Source: an uncultured Lachnospiraceae bacterium (GTDB taxonomy: Bacteria > Bacillota > Clostridia > Lachnospirales > Lachnospiraceae). From it: DNA of 14,365 bases. Made by a program: the position numbers and the translations under genes. How positions within the stretch are numbered: the stretch's first letter is position 1; every line of letters begins with the position of its first letter. Under the pieces are notes generated by a model. The model searched no databases. It was not told the origin of the DNA and saw only the letters and a list, made by a program, of their open reading frames with translations. Location of the stretch: the NCBI GenBank assembly GCA_910584115.1, contig CAJTYN010000068.1:1-14365 (forward strand), written 5' to 3'. Below are positions 1 through 6,285 of the stretch, one piece after another.

Positions 1-648
1 GCATTGATCTTCGATTTTGATCTTACATTAGGAGATTCCACAGAGGGCATCGTACTAAGTATAGATCATGCCTTGCAAAGATCAGGTCACGCAACTCCCG
101 GTATTGCCGACATAAAAAAGGCGATAGGTTTATCTTTGAAAGAGACATATTTTGCATTAACATCAGATGAGGATCCAGACAGGGCAGAACGGTTTGTTAA
201 ACTGTTTAAGGAAAAAGCGGATGAGGTCATGGTCGATCATACTGAACTTTATGCAGGGGTAAAAACCGTTTTGCAAGACCTGAAAGCCAAAGGATATAAG
301 ACGGCTATCGTTACGACAAAATTTCATTATAGGATCGATCAGATCTTAAAGAAATACGATGCAGAGGAGCTGATCGATATCATTGTTGGCGCTGAAGATG
401 TAAAAATAGAGAAACCGGATCCGGAAGGAACACTCTTGGCTATCAGACGTCTGGGAGTGATGAAAGAAGAAGTGCTTTACGTGGGAGACAGTTTAGTCAA
501 TGCCAAGACGGCCGAAAATGCAGGGATCAGATTTGCCGCTGTACTGACGGGAACGACCACAAGGGATGACTTCAGGGACTATGAGAGTGTGTATATAGGC
601 AATGATATAGCAGATGTCTGCAACCACCTTTTTATGCTCCTCCGCTGA
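1..648 (+). CDS. HAD-family phosphatase, phosphoglycolate-phosphatase-like (5' end outside window)
   Basis: The reading frame is already open at base 1, so the true start lies upstream. Motif I reads FDFDLTLGDS, with the nucleophile and acid/base DxD pair intact. An alpha-helical cap follows, then motif II around VTTK, a motif III lysine in EKPDPEG, and motif IV VGDSLVNAKTAENAG. Order and length fit a subfamily I HAD hydrolase of the phosphoglycolate phosphatase or pyrophosphatase type; the substrate cannot be read from the sequence. In motif IV the second acidic residue usually seen (GDSxxD) is Asn (codon 499-501), although the first Asp, a Mg2+ ligand, is kept. The gene looks more AT-rich in codon choice than the genes to its right. 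Its last 17 bases overlap the 3' end of the convergent MerR gene. Confidence 0.85.
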   Translation, partial: ALIFDFDLTLGDSTEGIVLSIDHALQRSGHATPGIADIKKAIGLSLKETYFALTSDEDPDRAERFVKLFKEKADEVMVDHTELYAGVKTVLQDLKAKGYKTAIVTTKFHYRIDQILKKYDAEELIDIIVGAEDVKIEKPDPEGTLLAIRRLGVMKEEVLYVGDSLVNAKTAENAGIRFAAVLTGTTTRDDFRDYESVYIGNDIADVCNHLFMLLR

Positions 649-1456
649 CCAAGATCTCAATCTGTACGATATGATCCTCAATCCGGTCGATAACATTCTC
701 ATTGATCCCCATTTCGTAAGAATAGCCATGGAGCGTCAGCCCATGTTCCTTGGCATATCCAAAGATCTCCTGATACCGTTTCGGGATCCCGTCCCATTCC
801 CCTTTATGAAAAGCTCTTAAATATCTGCCGCTGGGCGCGATGTGCAGCCCGGGCTGATAAGGGAGAAAAGGGATCTCGATAAAGAGTTTGGAATAGTCGT
901 CAAAATGACCGTCCAGCAGGCTGGCGACGGAGATCATGGAGCCATAGGACGCCTTGTGGAGACGGCCGAGCTGGTACTTCTCTGTCTGTGCGGTGATCAG
1001 TTCCACTTCCTGTTCAAAGGTGGTGTCCGGATCCACGTCTACGGTGACCAGACAGTGCGCTTCTTTTTCGACGATCCTGATCTCAGATAGGTCCATGGTC
1101 AGCAGGGTGGACATGTTCTGATGGTGTGTGCATAAAGTCGTCCGGACCGCCTGCAGGTGTGTGATCTGCCTATCCAAGTCCGCGAGCTTTTCTTCCAGAA
1201 GACATTTTAAGCGGTCAGCGGAGCGGTCTTTCATGAAATCCTGGATCTCGTTGATGGACACATCCTGCTCCCGCAGCAGCAAGATCGTCTCAAGGATGGG
1301 GCTTTGATGATAGCTGTAGTAACGGTAGCCGTTTTCTGGGTTGACCGTGGCCGGTCTGAACAGTCCGATCTCATCATACCACATAAGAGTTTTTTTGTTG
1401 ATGCCGTGCATGGCCGCAAACTGGCAGATCGTGAGGAGTTTTTCTTTTTTGTCCAT
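632..1456 (-). CDS. MerR-family transcriptional regulator with GyrI-like effector domain
   Basis: A 274-residue protein. The N-terminal winged HTH (about residues 7-75) carries the family core WYDEIGLFRP followed by NPENGYRYYS. A coiled-coil dimerisation helix spans about residues 80-112. The rest resembles the GyrI-like multidrug-binding domain of BmrR-type regulators, with conserved-looking stretches such as PSGRYLRAFHKGEWD and a YSYE near the C-terminus. BmrR-type proteins bind hydrophobic drugs and activate efflux genes by untwisting promoters with long spacers. The gene is divergent from a MATE pump, and a 19-bp-spacer promoter lies between them, so it probably activates that pump. The start at 1456 is preceded by GAGGCGG on the minus strand. 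It ends inside the tail of the convergent HAD gene. The drug ligand is unknown. Confidence 0.9.
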   Translation of the reverse strand: MDKKEKLLTICQFAAMHGINKKTLMWYDEIGLFRPATVNPENGYRYYSYHQSPILETILLLREQDVSINEIQDFMKDRSADRLKCLLEEKLADLDRQITHLQAVRTTLCTHHQNMSTLLTMDLSEIRIVEKEAHCLVTVDVDPDTTFEQEVELITAQTEKYQLGRLHKASYGSMISVASLLDGHFDDYSKLFIEIPFLPYQPGLHIAPSGRYLRAFHKGEWDGIPKRYQEIFGYAKEHGLTLHGYSYEMGINENVIDRIEDHIVQIEILVSGGA

Positions 1457-1486
1457 AGCCGCCTCGTAAAAAATATCGATCTTGTA

Positions 1487-1517
1487 TTGACTGTACAGTT
1501 ACTGTACGGTCTATACT
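1487..1517 (+). promoter_or_regulatory. MerR-type promoter and operator of the MATE efflux gene
   Basis: TTGACT (1487-1492) and TATACT (1512-1517) are separated by 19 bp, the over-long spacing typical of MerR-activated promoters. The spacer holds a perfect dyad, GTACAGT-T-ACTGTAC (1493-1507). Symmetry resumes at GAC/GTC (1489-1491 and 1509-1511) after one mismatched pair. This is direct sequence evidence that the MerR protein encoded next to it binds here. The same site lies about 35 bp upstream of the MerR start codon, so autoregulation is likely. Confidence 0.85.
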
Positions 1518-1561
1518 ACCACATATGAGGAACAGATACAAGGCGGACGGAGGGAGGATCT

Positions 1562-2893
1562 ATGGAAAACTCTAATGCATACGAAAAACCTGTCACACTA
1601 AAAAATATCCTGAGGTTTGCTGTGCCGACGATCGCAATGACAGTCTTTATGTCTTTTTACACGATGGTCGACGGGCTGTTCGTGTCGAACCTGATCGGTA
1701 CGGATGCTCTTTCGGCGATCAACCTGACAGCGCCGATCATCCAGCTCGTCACGGCCATCTCCACCATGCTGGCCACCGGCGGCAGCGCGGTCATCATGAA
1801 AAAGATGGGGGAGCAGAAGGCGGATGAGGCAAAGGAGGACTTCACGTTTCTGATCTTAGTGAATATCCTTGTGGGGATCGTGATGTGTGTGGCGGGGTAT
1901 CTGGCGATGGATTGGATCTTTGCCGGTATGGGGCTTTCGGCAGAGGTGGAAGGGTACTGTACGGCGTATCTGAGCCGGTATCTGGTGTTTACCGTGCCGA
2001 TCCTGCTGATGAACAATCTCACGCTCTACATGATCGCCAGTGAAAAGGCCAGCCTGTCCCTGATCTGCTCGGTGGCAGGCGGCGTACTGAACATGGTGCT
2101 CGATTACGTATTTATCGCCGTTCTGGGCATGGGGATCAGCGGCGCGGCGGTCGCGACGGGCCTCGGCTATTCTGTGACGGCTGTCGTCGGGGTCTTCGTC
2201 TTCAGCCGGAAAGAGAGCCTCCTGCATTTTAAAAAGCCTGTATTCCGTGCCAAAGTGCTCGTCAACGCGGCCACAAACGGATGCTCAGAGATGGCGACGG
2301 CGCTGGTCACCGGGATCATCACGATGATGTTCAACTGGACGATGCTCCATTACGTCGGTGAGGATGGGGTGGCAGCGGTCACGATCATCATGTATGTACT
2401 GATGTTTGCAAGCTCTCTGTACACTGGGTATTCTTATGGGGTCGCGCCCATGATCAGCTACTATCATGGGGAGCAGGACCGGGAAAAGCTGAAAAAGCTG
2501 ATCGCTCTCAGTTTAAGGGTGATCGCTGTGATCTCTCTTGTATCGGCGGCGGCTTCTTTCGCGCTGACCAGGCCGTTGGTGGCGGTCTTTGCCCGTCCGG
2601 CTGATCCGGTGTATCATCTGGCGGTGACCGGGAACAGGATCTGTACGGCGGCGCTCCTCTTTATCGGCTTCAATATCTTTGCCAGCGGGATGTTCACGGC
2701 CTTATCAAACGGGGGGATCTCGGCGCTCCTGGCATTTTCCAGGTCCTTTGTGTTCATGCTGATCACGATGATCGTGCTGCCGATGTTCATGGGCGTGAAC
2801 GGGATCTGGCTGGCGACGCCTGCGGCGGAGCTGATGGCGCTGGCCTTGTCTGGGGCCATGTTCTTGAGATATCGGGAGAGGTATGGGTATTAA
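1562..2893 (+). CDS. MATE-family multidrug efflux transporter (MepA-like)
   Basis: A 443-residue polytopic membrane protein with about 12 hydrophobic segments in two similar halves. The N-terminal half begins with a MATE-like stretch (LRFAVPTIAMTVF, then YTMVDGLFVSNLIG and ALSAINLTAPI). MATE proteins export cationic drugs and other organic compounds by Na+ or H+ antiport; the N-terminal half most resembles the DinF/MepA branch. The start at 1562 follows AGGGAGG at a normal distance. It is transcribed from the MerR-type promoter at 1487-1517 and ends directly at the terminator hairpin at 2897-2942, so it is probably monocistronic. It is likely an inducible efflux pump under the divergent MerR regulator. 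The substrate and coupling ion cannot be assigned. Confidence 0.9.
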   Translation: MENSNAYEKPVTLKNILRFAVPTIAMTVFMSFYTMVDGLFVSNLIGTDALSAINLTAPIIQLVTAISTMLATGGSAVIMKKMGEQKADEAKEDFTFLILVNILVGIVMCVAGYLAMDWIFAGMGLSAEVEGYCTAYLSRYLVFTVPILLMNNLTLYMIASEKASLSLICSVAGGVLNMVLDYVFIAVLGMGISGAAVATGLGYSVTAVVGVFVFSRKESLLHFKKPVFRAKVLVNAATNGCSEMATALVTGIITMMFNWTMLHYVGEDGVAAVTIIMYVLMFASSLYTGYSYGVAPMISYYHGEQDREKLKKLIALSLRVIAVISLVSAAASFALTRPLVAVFARPADPVYHLAVTGNRICTAALLFIGFNIFASGMFTALSNGGISALLAFSRSFVFMLITMIVLPMFMGVNGIWLATPAAELMALALSGAMFLRYRERYGY

Positions 2894-2896
2894 AAG

Positions 2897-2945
2897 AGAC
2901 ACAGGAGATCCTTTCAAAAAACATAAAGGATCTCCTGTGTCTTTT
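2897..2945. terminator. Bidirectional rho-independent terminator
   Basis: A perfect 18-bp inverted repeat (2897-2914 with 2925-2942, core ACAGGAGATCC) has a 10-nt A-rich loop. It is followed by TTTT on the plus strand and by a T run (from AAAA at 2892-2895) on the minus strand. It lies 3 bases after the MATE stop and 16 bases after the stop of the convergent methyltransferase gene, so it can end both transcripts. Confidence 0.92.
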
Positions 2946-2958
2946 CAACATATGTGAG

Positions 2959-4422
2959 TTAGTCGCCGACCCGCGCTTCTGCTGCGGCAAGGATATCATT
3001 TAATCGCTGCATGACATCTGCAGAAAGTTCCGGCACTTTATGTTCTTCCAGGATCTTGGCTGTCTTGTTGCGTGTTCTGGTCCGCATATCCATCTTGTGT
3101 TCTGACCAGTTGACATACAGCTCCCGGGTCAAAAGGGTCGGGAACCAGCATTCATCGCGGAAGTTCTCGAAGGTGTGTTCGTGGGTCAGGAATTCTCCGC
3201 CGGGTCCCACCTCGTCGATCACATCCAGGGCCAGAGTCTCGTCGTCGATCTGGACGCCCCTTTCCATACGGCGTGCGTAGCCGATGATCTCGTCCGTCAT
3301 AACGATCTGTTCCAGGGCGCCGCTCATGGCGCCGTCGATAAAGCCCACGTCATGGACCAGATGGCCGCCGCTCAAGATATTTGTCAGCACCTGCATGGCC
3401 GTCTCGATCGCAGCCTGTTCGTCAACGAGCTTGGAGTCGGTCACACCGCCAGTCTGCATGGTGGGCAGATCCAGGTAGTGGAACAGGTCGGCCATCATGG
3501 CCTCACCCAGGCAGTGCTCAGGGCTTCCGTATGCGGAGTGGGTGGTCCCCATATCCACGGTCAGTACCACGAACCCACAGGCGATAGCGCAGCCTCTATT
3601 GAGCAACTGTGCGAGCACCAGTCCTGCAAATAATTCGGCCAGTCCGACAGCAGAAGCGCCAGCGATGGTGACAGGCGTCACTGAGCCGAGCTGTGCGCCG
3701 GACATCCAGATCAGGGGCAGGCCGCTCTTTGCGCAGTATTCTAATTTTTCATAGATCTTTGTGTCGATGATCAGAGGTGTGACCGGGCAGCCGGGGAACA
3801 GAGCCAGGAAGGGTTTCTCCACCAACTTGTCCATTCCACCTGCGACTGCGGCTCCCATCTCCACCTGTTCTTTCAAGCCTTCTGCGTCGATTCCCCAACT
3901 GATCACTGGCTTTGTAGTATGCGTCAGCATCTCGTACGTCTCGTATACATCGGAGAGCTTCACATTCTGATCGGAGATCTGAGCCAGGCCCATGATAAAA
4001 TCAATGTTCGGGCAGGCATCGGCCACCAGGGCGGCATCGGCCACGTCGCTCCTTTGGGCGTTGCGGCGCTCTCCGGTCTTGAAGTCGTTGAAGAAAGGAT
4101 TGGTGGGGCCTAAGCCGAAATATGTACGGGTGTCGCCTGCGCGGAACTTCTCATTGCCTGCGCGGTCGTACATCACCAGCTCTTTGGCGGCGGAATCGAT
4201 ACAGTCGATGACCAGCTCCCGGGGGATCTTCACCTTACCGTCTTCCATCTTAGCGCCGGCGTCGAGCAGCAGCTTCTGCGCGCGGGGATGCTGGATATCC
4301 ATACCGGTCTTTTCGAGGATCTCGAAAGATGCGTTGATGATCGTTTCACATTGTTCTTCGGACAGTGCCTGATAAGCCTTTTTGTTCGTTTCGTAATAAG
4401 ATGTTAAACCTTTGATTGCCAT
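2959..4422 (-). CDS. MttB-family (trimethylamine methyltransferase-like) quaternary-amine:corrinoid methyltransferase, non-pyrrolysine
   Basis: A 487-residue soluble protein of the MttB superfamily over its whole length. The N-terminal helices read EEQCETIINASFEILEKTG, the middle carries GPTNPFFNDF and a GGVTDSK stretch, and the C-terminal block includes HTFENFRDECWFPTLLTRE then KILEEHKVPEL. Archaeal MttB reads an in-frame TAG as pyrrolysine. Here the frame is unbroken, as in bacterial MtgB, MtpB, MtcB and MtyB, which demethylate glycine betaine, proline betaine, carnitine or gamma-butyrobetaine. The expected reaction is methyl transfer from a quaternary amine to a Co(I) corrinoid protein in the cytoplasm. 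The start at 4422 is preferred over an in-frame ATG at 4458 because AAGGAG (4432-4437) sits 9 nt before it. A sigma-54 promoter lies upstream. No corrinoid protein gene is adjacent. Substrate is unresolved. Confidence 0.9.
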   Translation of the reverse strand: MAIKGLTSYYETNKKAYQALSEEQCETIINASFEILEKTGMDIQHPRAQKLLLDAGAKMEDGKVKIPRELVIDCIDSAAKELVMYDRAGNEKFRAGDTRTYFGLGPTNPFFNDFKTGERRNAQRSDVADAALVADACPNIDFIMGLAQISDQNVKLSDVYETYEMLTHTTKPVISWGIDAEGLKEQVEMGAAVAGGMDKLVEKPFLALFPGCPVTPLIIDTKIYEKLEYCAKSGLPLIWMSGAQLGSVTPVTIAGASAVGLAELFAGLVLAQLLNRGCAIACGFVVLTVDMGTTHSAYGSPEHCLGEAMMADLFHYLDLPTMQTGGVTDSKLVDEQAAIETAMQVLTNILSGGHLVHDVGFIDGAMSGALEQIVMTDEIIGYARRMERGVQIDDETLALDVIDEVGPGGEFLTHEHTFENFRDECWFPTLLTRELYVNWSEHKMDMRTRTRNKTAKILEEHKVPELSADVMQRLNDILAAAEARVGD

Positions 4423-4488
4423 ATTTCTATTCTCCTTTATGCTGTGTTTTGTGTCCATTTGCCGTGGACTCTTGATGCCTGGTTATAA

Positions 4489-4504
4489 AGCACGATCCGT
4501 GCCA
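4489..4504 (-). promoter_or_regulatory. Sigma-54 (-24/-12) promoter of the MttB-like gene
   Basis: On the minus strand the site reads TGGCACGGATCGTGCT, with GG and GC exactly 10 bp apart. It differs from the TGGCAC-N5-TTGCW consensus only by G for T at the first -12 position. It continues as TTTATA, matching the downstream MFS promoter. Predicted transcription start is about 4478, giving a leader of about 55 nt before the ribosome site and start at 4422. Confidence 0.85.
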
Positions 4505-4522
4505 GTTCTTAGTGATCTTGGC

Positions 4523-4561
4523 AAAAAAAATATAAAAGATAGATCGTTTCCTTAATCTATC
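4523..4561 (-). other. AT-rich hairpin with T run between candidate activator site and promoter
   Basis: On the minus strand GATAGAT (4555-4561) pairs with ATCTATC (4538-4544) across a 10-nt loop. A run of 15 bases that are T except for two A follows (4523-4537). It has the shape of a weak terminator, or of a flexible or bent spacer, immediately upstream of the sigma-54 promoter. The stem is poor in GC, so terminator function is uncertain. Confidence 0.35.
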
Positions 4562-4577
4562 CAGAGTGTTCCCGTAC

Positions 4578-4596
4578 GGATCCGGGCGAGGATCAT
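4578..4596. promoter_or_regulatory. Candidate activator-binding (enhancer) site, copy 1
   Basis: GGATCCGGGCG, one base, then GGATCAT. The same two blocks recur at 6166-6185 with a 2-base gap. This copy is centred about 110 bp upstream of the predicted start of the MttB-like transcript, a normal distance for a sigma-54 enhancer. It also lies just before the -35 box of the activator's own promoter, which would allow autoregulation. Flanking bases extend it into an imperfect dyad (CGGAT at 4577, ATCCG at 4595). Confidence 0.5.
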
Positions 4597-4606
4597 CCGG
4601 AAAGGT

Positions 4607-4635
4607 TTGCCGTGGCGCAGGAGATATGGTATCAT
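4607..4635 (+). promoter_or_regulatory. Sigma-70-type promoter of the activator gene
   Basis: TTGCCG (4607-4612) and TATCAT (4630-4635) are 17 bp apart, with a TG extension one base before the -10 (4627-4628). The predicted start is near 4642, about 74 nt before the ATG at 4716. The gene has a good ribosome site, AAGGAG, at 4704-4709. Confidence 0.5.
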
Positions 4636-4715
4636 AGTGTAAATAAAAATTGCCGCAATAAAAATTTCCAAACCGCGAAAAAGCAATAAAAATTGACGGA
4701 TAGAAGGAGAGGAAG

Positions 4716-6197
4716 ATGGAGGATAAGAGATCATCAGTCAAAAAAGAACTTTTATCAGAGATCTTAGAGAATATCTCATCAGCGGTCTATGTGGTGGATC
4801 AGGATGAGCGCATACTCTATGTGAACCGGGCAGCGGAGCGGCTGGACAATTATACGCGCAGCGAGGTGTTAGGGAAGACTTTACAGGAGGTCTATAAGGA
4901 TATCGTCTTCACAGAGGAAAAGGATTCCCCCTGCCGGATCGCCCTGCGGACCGGTCAACTGTGCAGAGATGAAAATCTGGAGTGGTTCAGTCATGGCAAA
5001 GTGGTCAATACCCTGACCAGCACCTATCTGGTCGCCGAAGGCAAACAGATCCAGGCAGTCTATGCGATCTGCGACGATCTCGACAGTATGAAGCAGCGGG
5101 TGATCCGCAACAGCCAGTTCGGGCGGCAGATGGTCTACAAGACCCACACGAAACGGCTGCAGAACGGCACGAAATACGTCTTTGACGATATCATCGGGAA
5201 CAGCGCGCCCTTAAAGAACGCCATCTCCACGGCTAAGCGTTTTGCGGCCAAGCAGATGCCGGTCATGCTGTACGGAGAGACGGGCACGGGAAAAGAGATG
5301 TTCGCCCAGAGCATCCACAACGCCAGCGAGCGCTATGCAGGGCCTTTCGTGGCGGTCAACTGCGCCGCGATCCCCGATAACCTGCTGGAGAGCATCCTCT
5401 TTGGCACGAAGAAGGGGGCGTTCACCGGCGCGATCGACAACGTGGGGATGTTCGAAAAGGCGGAGAACGGGACGTTATTCTTAGACGAGATCAATTCACT
5501 GCCGATTTATCTGCAGTCCAAACTCCTGCGCGCGCTGCAGGAAAAAGAGATCCAGCGGATTGGGGAGGCACAGGTGCGCAAGATCAACTGCCGGATCGTC
5601 AGCGCCACCAATGAGATGCCGGATGTGCTCATATCCGAGGGAAAGATGCGGGAAGACCTCTACTACCGCCTCTCCACGGGCGTTGTCTTCATCCCTCCCT
5701 TGAGAGAGAGGGGACGAGATCTGGATATCCTGGCCATGCAGGCCATCCAGGAGCTGAATGATGAGATGGATACGGTCATCATCGGCCTGACACCGGCGTT
5801 AAATGAGATGCTCCACCAGTATCCCTGGCCGGGCAACGTGCGGGAATTGACCAACGTGCTCGCCAGCGCTTTTAATTTTGTATCGGAGAGGGACGGTTAT
5901 GTGGGCGTGGAACATCTGCCCAGTTATATCCGTGTAAAGATCGAAGAAGGGATCCCTTTTATGCCTCTGGACAATGCGGAGCCGGTGCGCAAGACCAGCG
6001 AGGGGGAGGAGCTGGTGATCGACCGGAACATCAACTATATGGTCGACCAGTATGAGCGCAGGCTCATAGAGAGGGCGCTGGATGAGACGGATGGAAAGCT
6101 GACCCGTTGCAGCGAGAAACTGGGGATCAGCCGCCAGTCCTTATCTGTAAAATTAAAAAAATATGGGATCCGGGCGTCGGATCATAAAAAGGGATGA
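4716..6197 (+). CDS. PAS-domain sigma-54-dependent transcriptional activator (bacterial enhancer-binding protein)
   Basis: A 493-residue, three-part protein. A PAS sensor occupies about residues 12-130 (AVYVVDQDERILYVNRAAE). The central AAA+ domain, about 155-390, has Walker A GETGTGKE (187-194), the sigma-54-contacting GAFTGA loop (234-239), Walker B GTLFLDE (252-258) and sensor II WPGNVREL (371-378). A Fis-type HTH ends the protein (about 449-487, CSEKLGISRQSLSVKLKKYG). All residues needed to hydrolyse ATP and open sigma-54 promoters are present. It sits between two sigma-54 promoters, one facing away before the MttB-like gene and one just after its own stop before the MFS-BCCT pair. It is therefore the obvious local regulator. 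With no receiver domain, it probably responds to a small ligand through PAS. The ligand is not identifiable. Confidence 0.93.
   Translation: MEDKRSSVKKELLSEILENISSAVYVVDQDERILYVNRAAERLDNYTRSEVLGKTLQEVYKDIVFTEEKDSPCRIALRTGQLCRDENLEWFSHGKVVNTLTSTYLVAEGKQIQAVYAICDDLDSMKQRVIRNSQFGRQMVYKTHTKRLQNGTKYVFDDIIGNSAPLKNAISTAKRFAAKQMPVMLYGETGTGKEMFAQSIHNASERYAGPFVAVNCAAIPDNLLESILFGTKKGAFTGAIDNVGMFEKAENGTLFLDEINSLPIYLQSKLLRALQEKEIQRIGEAQVRKINCRIVSATNEMPDVLISEGKMREDLYYRLSTGVVFIPPLRERGRDLDILAMQAIQELNDEMDTVIIGLTPALNEMLHQYPWPGNVRELTNVLASAFNFVSERDGYVGVEHLPSYIRVKIEEGIPFMPLDNAEPVRKTSEGEELVIDRNINYMVDQYERRLIERALDETDGKLTRCSEKLGISRQSLSVKLKKYGIRASDHKKG
6166..6185. promoter_or_regulatory. Candidate activator-binding (enhancer) site, copy 2, inside the activator's 3' end
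   Basis: GGATCCGGGCG, two bases, then GGATCAT, the same blocks as at 4578-4596. It overlaps the last codons of the activator gene (GIRASDH), so the DNA here may be under both coding and binding constraint. It ends 21 bp before the -24 box of the MFS promoter and is centred about 58 bp before the predicted start, closer than most enhancers. Confidence 0.45.
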
Positions 6198-6206
6198 GCA
6201 TGATAT

Positions 6207-6222
6207 TGGCACGATAATTGCT
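6207..6222 (+). promoter_or_regulatory. Sigma-54 (-24/-12) promoter of the MFS-BCCT operon
   Basis: TGGCACGATAATTGCT is a full match to the TGGCAC-N5-TTGCW consensus, with GG and GC 10 bp apart. It is followed by TTATA as in the MttB-like promoter. Transcription should start near 6233, inside a TATAGA-C-TCTATA palindrome (6224-6236). Confidence 0.93.
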
Positions 6223-6285
6223 TTATAGACTCTATAGCCGTGGACAGTTGTGTATCAAAGTCAGAGTATACGAAAAGGAGTCTAT

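Noticed and set aside
2959..4422. Possible pyrrolysine (in-frame TAG) in the MttB-like gene
   Set aside because: The frame is continuous from start to stop with no internal amber codon, so a pyrrolysine call is not supported.
5402..5417. TGGCACG inside the activator gene, resembling a -24 box
   Set aside because: No GC lies at the required 10-bp spacing, and it encodes part of the conserved region before the GAFTGA loop.
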